NCBI GenBank assembly: GCA_963809925.1
Contig: CAWELH010000004.1
Location: forward strand, 496,001 to 560,000
DNA length: 64,000 nucleotides
Source of the DNA: DASQZK01 sp963809925
GTDB lineage: Bacteria; Bacteroidota; Bacteroidia; Bacteroidales; GCA-2748055
Direction of reading: 5' to 3'
Positions within the stretch are counted from its first letter, which is position 1; each line of letters opens with the position of its first letter. The notes under the pieces are model-generated. The model did not search any database. It was not told the origin of the DNA and saw only the letters and a list, made by a program, of their open reading frames with translations. Of this stretch, positions 44,494 through 53,200 are shown one piece after another. The position numbers were made by a program, and so were the translations under genes.

Positions 44494-46269
44494 ATGGATC
44501 TTATAAATTTGACAATAGACGGTAAAAACGTTCAGGTTCCGAAAGGAACGACAATATACAAAGCAGCAAAAACGATCGGGATTGATATCCCAATCCTTTG
44601 CTATATGGACCTGAAGGATCTTCATATCGAAAATAAGCCGGGCGGCTGCCGTATCTGTTCTGTCGAAGTAGAAGGCAGAAAAAACCTGGCTCCTTCCTGT
44701 TCAACGGATGTCTCAGATGGCATGGTCATCAGGACCTCTTCGGTACGGGTCATGAATGCCCGACGGACGGTCCTGGAGCTGATCCTTTCCGATCACCCGA
44801 AAGACTGCCTGACATGTGCGAAATCAGGAAAATGCGAACTTCAGGATATGTCGGTGCGCCTTGGTGTCAGAAAAATTCCCGGACAGGAGTTTGCGGAAAT
44901 GTCTGTGTACCGGACCGATACTTCACCCTCAATCATCAGGGAGATGGATAAATGCATCATGTGCCGGCGATGCGAGACCATGTGTAATGAATTCCAGACC
45001 GTAGGCGCCCTGAGTGCCGTCAATCGCGGATTTATGGCAGTGGTAGCCCCGGCCTTCGAAATGAACCTGGAGCATTCACCCTGTACCTATTGCGGACAAT
45101 GTGTGGCTGTGTGCCCGACCGGTGCTCTCACCGAAGTGGATCATACCAATAAGGTGATTGTCGCTCTCAGCGATCCTTCCAAAACCGTGATTGTTCAGAC
45201 TGCTCCGGCAGTTAGGGCAGCACTGGGTGAAGAATTTGGACTTGAACCCGGCACCCTGGTGACTGGTAAGATGGTGAGCGCACTCCGTGACCTGGGTTTC
45301 AATTATGTTTTTGATACCGACTTCGCTGCAGACCTTACCATTATGGAAGAAGGAACTGAAATGCTTGACCGCCTTACCCGTTTTCTGGATGGCGACAAAA
45401 GTGTGAAGCTTCCGATACTGACATCCTGTTGTCCTGCATGGGTGAACTTTTTCGAACATCAGTTCCCGGATATGAAAGATATCCCTTCAACGGCACGTTC
45501 ACCCCAGCAAATGTTCGGCTCTGTCGCAAAATCTTATTTTGCTGAAAAAATTGGCGTGAAACGCGAGGATCTTGTCGTGGTCTCGATCATGCCCTGTCTG
45601 GCCAAAAAATACGAATGCCAGAGGGATGAATTCAAGGTGGATGGAAACCCGGATGTCGACTATTCCATCTCGACCAGGGAGCTGGCTTTCCTGATCAAGG
45701 AAGCAAACATTAATTTCCGTGGCCTGGCCGACAGTGATTTCGATAAACCCCTCGGTGAATCCTCCGGCGCAGCGGTTATTTTTGGCACTACCGGCGGGGT
45801 AATCGAAGCAGCTACCCGTACAGCGTATGAATTATATACAGGTAAATCATTGCCGAAGCTTGATTTTGAAGAATTGCGCGGCCTCGAAGGTATACGGAAA
45901 GCAAGTATCGATATGGACGGATTTGAATTGAAGATTGGAATAGCCCACGGACTGGGCAATGCAAGGCGGCTCCTTGAAGATATCAGGAGCGGAAGATCCG
46001 AATTTCATGCCATCGAAATTATGGCCTGCCCTGGGGGTTGTATCGGGGGAGGCGGTCAGCCGCTTCACCATGGTGATTCATCCATTCTGAAAGCCAGGGC
46101 AAAGGCTATTTATGCCGAAGATGCCGGTAAAACCATCAGGAAATCACATGAGAATCCCTACATCAAAAAGCTGTATGAGGAATTCCTTGGCCAGCCAATG
46201 AGTGAGAAGGCTCATCACCTGTTACATACCCATTATTTCGATAAGAGTAAAAATATTTTCGAAATCTGA
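44494..46269 (+). CDS. hydA: [FeFe]-hydrogenase catalytic subunit
   Basis: 591 residues, M3-type. N-terminal 2Fe-2S domain (C36, C52, C55, C69), His-ligated 4Fe-4S (H101, C105, C108, C114), two 4Fe-4S motifs (CIMCRRCETMC, CTYCGQCVAVCP) and the H-cluster domain: TSCCPAW (C312 proton transfer, C313 ligand), MPCLAKKYE (C368), EIMACPGGC (C512, C516). The small-subunit-like tail (YIKKLYEEFLG) is included. Catalytically complete. Needs HydEFG maturation from elsewhere. Confidence 0.96.
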   Translation: MDLINLTIDGKNVQVPKGTTIYKAAKTIGIDIPILCYMDLKDLHIENKPGGCRICSVEVEGRKNLAPSCSTDVSDGMVIRTSSVRVMNARRTVLELILSDHPKDCLTCAKSGKCELQDMSVRLGVRKIPGQEFAEMSVYRTDTSPSIIREMDKCIMCRRCETMCNEFQTVGALSAVNRGFMAVVAPAFEMNLEHSPCTYCGQCVAVCPTGALTEVDHTNKVIVALSDPSKTVIVQTAPAVRAALGEEFGLEPGTLVTGKMVSALRDLGFNYVFDTDFAADLTIMEEGTEMLDRLTRFLDGDKSVKLPILTSCCPAWVNFFEHQFPDMKDIPSTARSPQQMFGSVAKSYFAEKIGVKREDLVVVSIMPCLAKKYECQRDEFKVDGNPDVDYSISTRELAFLIKEANINFRGLADSDFDKPLGESSGAAVIFGTTGGVIEAATRTAYELYTGKSLPKLDFEELRGLEGIRKASIDMDGFELKIGIAHGLGNARRLLEDIRSGRSEFHAIEIMACPGGCIGGGGQPLHHGDSSILKARAKAIYAEDAGKTIRKSHENPYIKKLYEEFLGQPMSEKAHHLLHTHYFDKSKNIFEI

Positions 46270-46305
46270 ACAGGTGTCCATTGTTAACAAATAAAAAGAA
46301 ATAAG

Positions 46306-46794
46306 ATGTCCAGTGTTAAAATAGAACTCAGAAAAGACCAGGTTGACAAGATAAAGGAAATCTGCACTTCCTTTAATCATGAACCGGGTGAACTTATCAA
46401 TGTCCTGCATAAATGCCAGGGTGAATTCGGTTATCTTCCTGCGGAAATTCAGGAGATCGTTGCCACCGAGCTTAAGATTTCCGTTGCAAAGGTCTATGGT
46501 GTGGTGACCTTCTATTCCTTTTTCTCAATGATTCCTAAGGGTAAATTTCCGGTATCGATCTGCACCGGCACGGCATGTTATGTCAGAGGTGCCGAGAATG
46601 TCCTCGCTGAATTCAAGAAGCAACTTGGGATAGAAGTAGGTGAGACAACCGAGGACGGCAAATTCTCACTCAGCTGCCTGAGATGTGTAGGAGCCTGTGG
46701 ACTGGCACCTGTAGTTCAGGTCGGTGAAAAAACATTTGGCAGGGTTTCACCTGACGGTGTCAGGGATATTCTTAAAGGCTATTTAGAAGCATAG
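46306..46794 (+). CDS. hydC: NuoE-like [2Fe-2S] subunit of the hydrogenase
   Basis: 162 residues. Helical N-terminus and thioredoxin-like 2Fe-2S domain with CTGTACYVRGA and CLRCVGACG, all four ligands present. Third subunit of HydABC, last gene of the operon. Confidence 0.93.
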   Translation: MSSVKIELRKDQVDKIKEICTSFNHEPGELINVLHKCQGEFGYLPAEIQEIVATELKISVAKVYGVVTFYSFFSMIPKGKFPVSICTGTACYVRGAENVLAEFKKQLGIEVGETTEDGKFSLSCLRCVGACGLAPVVQVGEKTFGRVSPDGVRDILKGYLEA

Positions 46795-46830
46795 CATTTT
46801 TTTTATTTTTCTTTTATTTAGGGTTAGAAG

Positions 46831-46860
46831 AGCCGGACAATAATTTGTGTCCGGCTTTTT
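46831..46860 (+). terminator. Terminator of hydrogenase set 1
   Basis: AGCCGGACA (46831-46839) pairs with TGTCCGGCT (46848-46856), followed by T residues. Confidence 0.9.
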
Positions 46861-46956
46861 CATACAATGTCAAAATTATCATCAGGTTACCCGGTAGCAC
46901 AAGACTTGTTTTTACACCAGATTCATGATCTGCAGGGTGATCTATCCTGTTGAGGT

Positions 46957-48720
46957 TCAGCTTTCCCGTTTGCCGCTGAGTAACAGGTTGACGGCCTCGT
47001 CAAGCGATCCTGCCCGGGTTACTTTCCCTGAATTTACAAAGTAGATTTCATCCGCATTCTCGATGGTATTCAGCCTGTGTGCGATGATAACCTTTGTAGT
47101 CGAACCCGGGAGATTGTCAAGAATATTATCAAGTAATTTTTCCGTTACCGTATCGATATTAGCAGAGGCTTCATCAAGGATTAGTACCTCAGGTTTACGC
47201 AGCACAGCCCGCATAAATGCAATCAATTGTTTCTGCCCGAGACTGATGCTGTCGCCCGTAGTTGCGACATCGGTTTCAAGGCCCTTGTCGAACCGTTGGA
47301 GTAATGTTTCAAGGCCGGTTTCTTTCAGCACTTTTGTCAATTCTCCGTTAGTATGTTCCTTATAAAATTCGTTCCCATACAGGATGTTGTCTCTGACATT
47401 CCCGGTGAACAGGAAAGGATCCTGCAGGATAAAGCCAATTTTGCCGGATCTTTCCTGAGCGGCATAACTCCTCAGATCCCGACCGTTTAAATAGATCGTG
47501 CCTACGGTCGGATCATAGAGTCTGGCCATCAACGAAGCTGTTGTGGTTTTGCCTCCTCCCGTTGGTCCGACAAATGCATAGGTCTTTCCCTTATCCAGCC
47601 TGAAATTGATGCGATGAAGCACTTGTTTACCGTTGGGGTAACGGAAGGAAACATTCTCGAAAGTCAGAAGTGCATGGTCGGTGTCATGCCTCTTTTCGGG
47701 GAATTCAGTCAGATCCGATCTTAAGGCAAGGATCTTCGCAATCCGGTCCCAACCTGCCAGTGCCACCTGGAAATTGGCCCAGAGCGCAGCAAGCTGACGC
47801 AGGGGATTATAAAAGTTATTAATATAAGCCAGAAAACTGATCAGAAAGCCTACGGTAAAATGCCCAGTACTGATTAAATAAATACCGAAGGCCAGGACGA
47901 TGAGTTGTCCGATATGTGAGAAAAAGGTGTACACGGGCATAAAAACATAGTTGGCAATCCCGGCTTTTATGGATGTAGTGTAATTCTGAAGATTTGCTTC
48001 TTCAAATCGCTGCCTGAAATAATCACGACGGTTAAAGGCAATGATAACCCTGAAGTTGTTGAGGCTTTCCTGAATTTCTGCACTAAGGAAGCCTACAGAC
48101 TTCAGATTTTCTGCATTTTTCCGCTTGACCCAGGGTGATATCAATCGTGTAAATAAAAATAAAAGCAGCGCAGGTGACAGGGCTGCAGCGCCAAGGGGAA
48201 AGTTTATGGACAGCAGAAAGATGCCGGCACCAATCATGATGAAAATACTTCCCATGAACTGCATCAGCGACTGGGAAAAAAACTGGTTGAGTTTATCCGT
48301 GTCATTATTTATTCTTGAGATAAGATCTCCGGCTTTGTTCTGGTTGAAGAAGTCGACCGGCAATTCCTGGAGCTTATTGAATACTGAATTCCTAAGTGTG
48401 AAGAGCATCCTCTGGCCAACCGTTCCCATCAGTTTTGTCTGAAGGTAGCCCGTCAATAAGGTTACCAGGTACATACCGAGGAGAATCCCCGAGAAAAGGA
48501 TGACACCATGATATTGCTTTGTCTGGATATAGTGGTCGATGGTATATCCGATAATCAGGGGTGTGAAAAGGCTGATAACCGAATTAATGAGCATAGCCGC
48601 AAAGGCAAAGAGAAGCGCACGTTTCTCTTCCACCATCATGGAAAGAAGGCTTTTCAACGAGGAAAACGTGGATTTTTTCTTCCCCTTCCGCTCCAGTATC
48701 TTATTCAGATCATAATTCAT
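46957..48720 (-). CDS. ABC exporter half-transporter, canonical ATP site
   Basis: 587 residues: six-helix exporter domain (1-310) and ATPase domain. Walker A GPTGGGKTT, Walker B VLILDEASANID with the catalytic Glu, switch His IIAHRL. Its signature is degenerate (SLGQKQ instead of LSGGQ). Encoded downstream of and overlapping its partner by 11 bases. Together they form a heterodimeric exporter (drug, lipid or peptide; substrate unknown). Confidence 0.9.
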   Translation of the reverse strand: MNYDLNKILERKGKKKSTFSSLKSLLSMMVEEKRALLFAFAAMLINSVISLFTPLIIGYTIDHYIQTKQYHGVILFSGILLGMYLVTLLTGYLQTKLMGTVGQRMLFTLRNSVFNKLQELPVDFFNQNKAGDLISRINNDTDKLNQFFSQSLMQFMGSIFIMIGAGIFLLSINFPLGAAALSPALLLFLFTRLISPWVKRKNAENLKSVGFLSAEIQESLNNFRVIIAFNRRDYFRQRFEEANLQNYTTSIKAGIANYVFMPVYTFFSHIGQLIVLAFGIYLISTGHFTVGFLISFLAYINNFYNPLRQLAALWANFQVALAGWDRIAKILALRSDLTEFPEKRHDTDHALLTFENVSFRYPNGKQVLHRINFRLDKGKTYAFVGPTGGGKTTTASLMARLYDPTVGTIYLNGRDLRSYAAQERSGKIGFILQDPFLFTGNVRDNILYGNEFYKEHTNGELTKVLKETGLETLLQRFDKGLETDVATTGDSISLGQKQLIAFMRAVLRKPEVLILDEASANIDTVTEKLLDNILDNLPGSTTKVIIAHRLNTIENADEIYFVNSGKVTRAGSLDEAVNLLLSGKRES

Positions 48721-50467
48721 AATAACTGGTACTCCTTTGTGAGTTGCTGATCTGTATATATTCCGGGCAACTCACGATCAATTCCTTATGTGTGCCTTTA
48801 GCGACCAGTTCCCCTTCCATAAGAAGAATGATCTGGTCGTAATCCTTTATGGATGAAATACTTTGTGTTACCGAGATAATGGTCATCGAGGGATAGTTAT
48901 TCATGACGTTGCAAAGAATCTTTCTTTCGGTACGTTTATCAACCCTTGATGTAAAATCATCGAGAAGTAGAATTTTCGGATCCAGTGCCAGTGCACGTGC
49001 AAGCATAATGCGCTGTTTTTGGCCTCCGGACAGACTGGTTCCCCTTTCCGCCACCTTTGTATCCAGTCCATCTGGAAGTGTCGCAATGAAATCTTTCAAT
49101 TCCGCCGTTTGAATGGCCATTTCAATGGATTCATCGGTCACGGCTTTATTGAAAGCGATATTTTCTTTCAAAGAAAGATTGAACATTACACTATCCTGAA
49201 ATACAAATCCAATCTGACGGTGGAAAGCTTCTTTGTTCAACTTGTCAATATCCTGACCATCAAACAGAATACGTCCCTCCGACGATTTAATAAGTCCGGT
49301 TAGAAGGTGTAATAGCTGTGTTTTTCCAGCGGCTGTCGGACCGACAACTGCCACACGGCTTCCCGGCATGACCTCAAAGCTAATATCCTTCAGGACGGGT
49401 CTTCCGTCGTAATTGACGGCTATGTTTTCAATGCTGATCTTTCCCGAAAGGCTAATGTCAAGTTCTCCGCCGCTGGTTTCCTCTCGTGACTCAAGCACCT
49501 GGTTTACCCTGGTATAGGATGCTGAAGCCTGAGCGATGACATTGCTCATGAAACCGATGATCAAAATCGGGAAGATCAGCAGAGCTATGTAACTGTTAAA
49601 GGCAGCATATTCACCCAATGTCATGGATCCTGATATAACAAAATGACCTCCCAGGGCCAGGACCGTTAGAATGGCCATGTTCGATATGAAGATGATCAGC
49701 GGAATTAGCGCGGCAAACAGTCGTAATATGCCAAGACCTATATTTTTAGCTTCTGTATTGGCACCTAAAAATTTATCGTATTCACTGGTCTGTGAATTAA
49801 GTACCCGAATTATGGCTGAACCCATGATGCTCTCGTTAATGACTTTATTCAGCCAGTCGATGACCTCTCGAGATCGTTTGAAGAGGATTTTGACCTTTGT
49901 AAACATGATGTAAAAGGTAATGCTGATCAAAGGAATGATACCCAGAACAGGCAAAGCAAGCCTCCAGTTTATGGAGATGAGTAGAGCACTGGTTCCCAAA
50001 ATAAGGAAGACAGAGGAGACAATGGAAACAATCGCCCTGGCAACGAACATCTTCAGGGAGTCGATGTCGGAGGTCATGTTGGTAAGCAATTTATTGGGAT
50101 TCTCTTTGAGAATAAAGGCGTAGCTCTGACGGGATATTTTGGCTGAGAGTTGTGAACGGATATCCCTTGCTACCCGTTCCGATGCATAGGTCTGAACCAC
50201 AGACTGAAGGTAACTGAAAATAAAAATGACCAGAGCTGCGGAAAAAAATTGGATGATCAGACTCTTAAAAACCAGATGGTCGCCTGAATAGGAATCGATA
50301 CCGTGAGAGATCAGTTTTGGGATGATGAGGTTTACCCCGTTTCCTACCAGTGTGAAGAAAATTAGAAGTAGAATGATTCCCTTATACGGTTTAACCAGAC
50401 TGAAAATATTCGGTTTTCTATTTATCTTAGCATCGGCTTTCTTCCCTGCTTTCTTCTCCGTCTGCAT
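48710..50467 (-). CDS. ABC exporter half-transporter, degenerate ATP site
   Basis: 585 residues: membrane domain (about 30-320) and ATPase domain. Walker A GPTAAGKTQ, intact signature LSGGQKQRIMLARAL, but Walker B ILLLDDFTSRVD has Asp in place of the catalytic Glu and the switch His is Gln (SVTQSIS). Paired with the next gene this gives one degenerate and one active ATP site, as in TM287/288-type heterodimers. Confidence 0.9.
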   Translation of the reverse strand: MQTEKKAGKKADAKINRKPNIFSLVKPYKGIILLLIFFTLVGNGVNLIIPKLISHGIDSYSGDHLVFKSLIIQFFSAALVIFIFSYLQSVVQTYASERVARDIRSQLSAKISRQSYAFILKENPNKLLTNMTSDIDSLKMFVARAIVSIVSSVFLILGTSALLISINWRLALPVLGIIPLISITFYIMFTKVKILFKRSREVIDWLNKVINESIMGSAIIRVLNSQTSEYDKFLGANTEAKNIGLGILRLFAALIPLIIFISNMAILTVLALGGHFVISGSMTLGEYAAFNSYIALLIFPILIIGFMSNVIAQASASYTRVNQVLESREETSGGELDISLSGKISIENIAVNYDGRPVLKDISFEVMPGSRVAVVGPTAAGKTQLLHLLTGLIKSSEGRILFDGQDIDKLNKEAFHRQIGFVFQDSVMFNLSLKENIAFNKAVTDESIEMAIQTAELKDFIATLPDGLDTKVAERGTSLSGGQKQRIMLARALALDPKILLLDDFTSRVDKRTERKILCNVMNNYPSMTIISVTQSISSIKDYDQIILLMEGELVAKGTHKELIVSCPEYIQISNSQRSTSYYEL

Positions 50468-50618
50468 GTACTGATTTGAAATTATTATTTTCCTGAAGAC
50501 ACATCATGGTTTAAAAGACGCCTGCAATAAAATATAGGTGTCCCTTTAAAAATCCTGTAAAGATGAAAAATTTTTAATAAATAACTCATCCTCCGGTTCA
50601 GGATATGTGCTGAAATAA

Positions 50619-50659
50619 AACAAAAAAGCTGCCTTCCTATGGAAAACAGCTTTTTTGTT
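50619..50659 (-). terminator. Terminator after the RRM gene
   Basis: AACAAAAAAGCTG (50619-50631) pairs with CAGCTTTTTTGTT (50647-50659); on the minus strand a U run closes the stem. The A/T ends make it look bidirectional. The rest of 50468-50722 holds nothing else. Confidence 0.75.
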
Positions 50660-50722
50660 TTTAGGTTCAGGGGAAATCAGGATAAACCCTTGTGGTTATC
50701 CTTAAATAACGTCACGAACGTA

Positions 50723-50995
50723 CTATCTGAAGTTCCTACGTGGCGGCCTTTCAGCTCTTTCACGAGCTTCATTGACCTTTATGTTTCTTCCTTGTAAGTC
50801 TCTGTCATTCAGGTTTTCAATAGCATCCTTTCCTTCAGAGTCATTAGTCATTTCAACAAATCCGAAACCTTTGCTTCTTCCGGAATACTTGTCTGTGATG
50901 ATTTTGGCGGAGGTAACTTCACCGAATTCTTCAAAAACTTCTCTTAATACATCTTCTGTAATGTTGTAATTAAGATTTCCTACATAAATATTCAT
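50723..50995 (-). CDS. RNA-binding protein with single RRM domain
   Basis: 90 residues. RNP2 IYVGNL, RNP1 KGFGFVEM, then a short Arg-rich tail (RERAERPPRRNFR). Such small RRM proteins are abundant in Bacteroidota and bind single-stranded RNA in gene regulation. A promoter lies at 51037-51068 and a terminator follows, so it is a single-gene unit. Confidence 0.93.
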   Translation of the reverse strand: MNIYVGNLNYNITEDVLREVFEEFGEVTSAKIITDKYSGRSKGFGFVEMTNDSEGKDAIENLNDRDLQGRNIKVNEARERAERPPRRNFR

Positions 50996-51036
50996 AGTAA
51001 AAAGAAATTAAATAAGACTAAAAAATATAACTGATT

Positions 51037-51068
51037 CAAATTTAGACTATTTTAAACAATTAAAACAA
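51037..51068 (-). promoter_or_regulatory. Promoter of the RRM gene
   Basis: On the minus strand, TTG (51066-51068), 21-base spacer, TAAATTTG (51037-51044). The ATG at 50995 leaves a leader of about 35 bases. Confidence 0.55.
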
Positions 51069-52161
51069 TGTTTTTGAAAAAAAACTTCTGAAAGCACGTC
51101 CGGGCATAATTTACAGATTTTGATGTATTTGCGCTTCTGAGCCTCCCGATTGAAAGGAATAGTGCGTTTTATTCTTTCAGAAAAACAGTTAGATTGCAAT
51201 ATATATGCCTGATTGTGAGAATTTCCCTGACATTTAAAGGATTCACAGATAAGCTTTGCAACGCCGGTCGATATATATTTAATCATTAATATCCGGTAAA
51301 AATGGAAAGTTACTTACATAATCCGGGTACGTGAACGGCGTATTTTTATGCGATTAGATATTGACAGGTCCTGGGAACATTTATTAAACCCCTCCGGGGT
51401 TTGGGAGATGGGGGTCATTTCCACCACGCGCGTAACCGTGGCTACTATAATTTTACCGCTCCGCGGTAGGGATTGGTTCGGATGAAACTTTTCCGAAACC
51501 ATGGGTAAACCCATGGCTACAGGTGGGAAATTACCGAACTGTTTGGGCTGGACGGGATTTACCTTCTCATTATCTAACTTTCTCACTTCTTATCTGGTAA
51601 AAGCGTTCACGCAAGCTTATGTGTTCTTATGTGCCTTATGTGGTTCAATAATGGTGATTTTCGGTGATGTCCGAAAAAAACACATTTGAGCTGGCTGATA
51701 TTCCGTGCTAAACCACATTAAGGGATAATCAGGGGGCACGGGGGAACCCTGTTGGACTTTCCAATTTATTTCTGCACTCTGCTTTATAACATGGCGGAGG
51801 GTAGCTGTGATTTGTTCTTTTTGCGGATTAAGGGTGGTGGGTGGGGGGTGGGAACCCCTGCATATACGTATATAAGAACAATATTGTCAGGCCACAAACC
51901 ACACACGCTATCAAAATAAACATGTTAAAAATAGAAAATGCCAGTGCTCGTTGAACGACGAAGGGTGGTAACCTTTTTGATCAAGAAAAAGTAACTGCTT
52001 GTCCGGCACAAGGATAACAAAATGTAAGGTTTCCTGCAATCAGATCTTTTTAATATTTGATGCAGCTTACCTTACAACAATAGTTAATTTTTTTAACTGG
52101 AAATCAGTGATATTTAATGCATTCTATCTGCTGATCCGTGGGTAAAAGCACGAAAAGAATG
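51069..52161. other. Gene-free stretch of about 1.1 kb
   Basis: Apart from the hairpin array, no frame has convincing composition, start or family resemblance. The short frames here cross the hairpins or lack codon structure. The stretch may be remnant or repeat DNA. Confidence 0.5.
51386..51516. repeat. Array of four hairpins, REP-like
   Basis: Within 131 bases: AAACCCC-TCC-GGGGTTT (51386-51402), CCACG/CGTGG (51424-51441), TACCGC-TCC-GCGGTA (51454-51468) and CCATGGGT-AA-ACCCATGG (51499-51516). The second and fourth are each followed by TGGCTAC. Similar G/C-rich hairpin blocks recur between genes of Bacteroidota in my memory, suggesting a REP- or MITE-type element. No transposase is present. 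Confidence 0.5.
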
Positions 52162-52169
52162 TATATTTG
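52162..52169 (+). promoter_or_regulatory. -7 element before the esterase gene
   Basis: TATATTTG fits TAnnTTTG, 30 bases before ATG 52199. Confidence 0.5.
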
Positions 52170-52198
52170 TTTACTCACTAAGTATAAAACTAATGGTT

Positions 52199-53053
52199 AT
52201 GAAGTCAAAATTATTCATTTTTCTTTGCTTGGTTTCAAGTCTCCAGGTCTTTTCACAGGGTGCAGATACAATTTATCTTTGGCCTGGCGCAGTTCCGGGA
52301 GAAACTGAGGCTAAAAGTGCAGCGGTATTTTCGGGCAACGATAATGGTGGTGTAGCAAGAATTTCCAGTGTTACCGATCCAGCTATCGTCGTTTTCCATC
52401 CTAAGGCTGGTAAAGGAAATGGAGCTGCGGTCGTAATCTGTCCGGGAGGCGGATATAATATTCTGGCCATAGATCTTGAAGGGTATGAAATAGCAAGTTG
52501 GCTTAATTCGTTGGGTTATACAGCATTTGTATTACAATACCGTGTTCCGAGGAAGCAGGAAGGTGCCCTTCAGGATGTCCAACGTGCACTCCGGCTCGTA
52601 CGGGCAAATGCCGGCAAATGGAATGTTGAACCAGGAAAGATCGGTGTGTTGGGATTTTCGGCGGGAGGAAGCCTGTCAGCGAGAGCTGAGACCAGGTACA
52701 GTGACCAAACATATCCGCCGGTTGACAATGCGGATAAGCTTTCATGCCGGCCTGATTTTGCTGTGCTGATTTACCCTGCTTACCTGGATCAGGGGAAAGA
52801 CCGGTCGGTGACACCCGAACTAAAGGTTACTTCCGACACACCTCCAACATTTATTTTTGCCACCACCGATGATAAATATTCCAACAGTGCTCTTGTATTT
52901 GCCGGTGCATTGAGAGATGCACAGGTTTCGGTTGAATTGCATCTGATGCCGGTGGGTGGTCATGGGTATGGGCTCAGGACGGGGAACCCGGCAGCTGAGA
53001 AATGGCCTGGATGGGCTGCATCCTGGATGGCAACCATCCTGAAACCCGAATAG
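52199..53053 (+). CDS. Secreted alpha/beta hydrolase, acetyl-xylan-esterase-like
   Basis: 284 residues from ATG 52199. Signal peptide KSKLFIFLCLVSSLQVFSQ, then DTIYLWPGAVPGE typical of carbohydrate esterases of the BD-FAE type. Oxyanion region CPGGGYNILA, nucleophile GFSAGG, acid Asp in ATTDDKYS and His in GGHGYG. Probably removes acyl groups from plant polysaccharide in the periplasm. No glycoside hydrolase is nearby. ATG 52193 is the alternative start. Confidence 0.85.
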   Translation: MKSKLFIFLCLVSSLQVFSQGADTIYLWPGAVPGETEAKSAAVFSGNDNGGVARISSVTDPAIVVFHPKAGKGNGAAVVICPGGGYNILAIDLEGYEIASWLNSLGYTAFVLQYRVPRKQEGALQDVQRALRLVRANAGKWNVEPGKIGVLGFSAGGSLSARAETRYSDQTYPPVDNADKLSCRPDFAVLIYPAYLDQGKDRSVTPELKVTSDTPPTFIFATTDDKYSNSALVFAGALRDAQVSVELHLMPVGGHGYGLRTGNPAAEKWPGWAASWMATILKPE

Positions 53054-53200
53054 TAAATATAAAGGGATTCCCGAATGACCAGGCAGGCTCTTCAACTATT
53101 TTTGTGTTGGATTGCTCTTTCGTTGGAGAATGAAGATACATGGTTTTGAACCCATTTCCTGGCAATACGGATACAGTCTCTGGTAAGCCCCCGATTTACA

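Noticed and set aside
46281..46290. TTGTTAACAA palindrome between hydA and hydC as a Rex site
   Set aside because: It lacks the spacer between half-sites and lies inside an operon, so chance is the simpler explanation.
51047..51286. Minus-strand frame of 79 codons upstream of the RRM gene
   Set aside because: It overlaps the RRM promoter and has no recognisable domain; codon structure looks random.
51314..51586. Open frame of 90 codons on the minus strand across the hairpin array
   Set aside because: It is formed by reading through the palindromes; composition is repeat-like, with no family resemblance and no promoter or start context.
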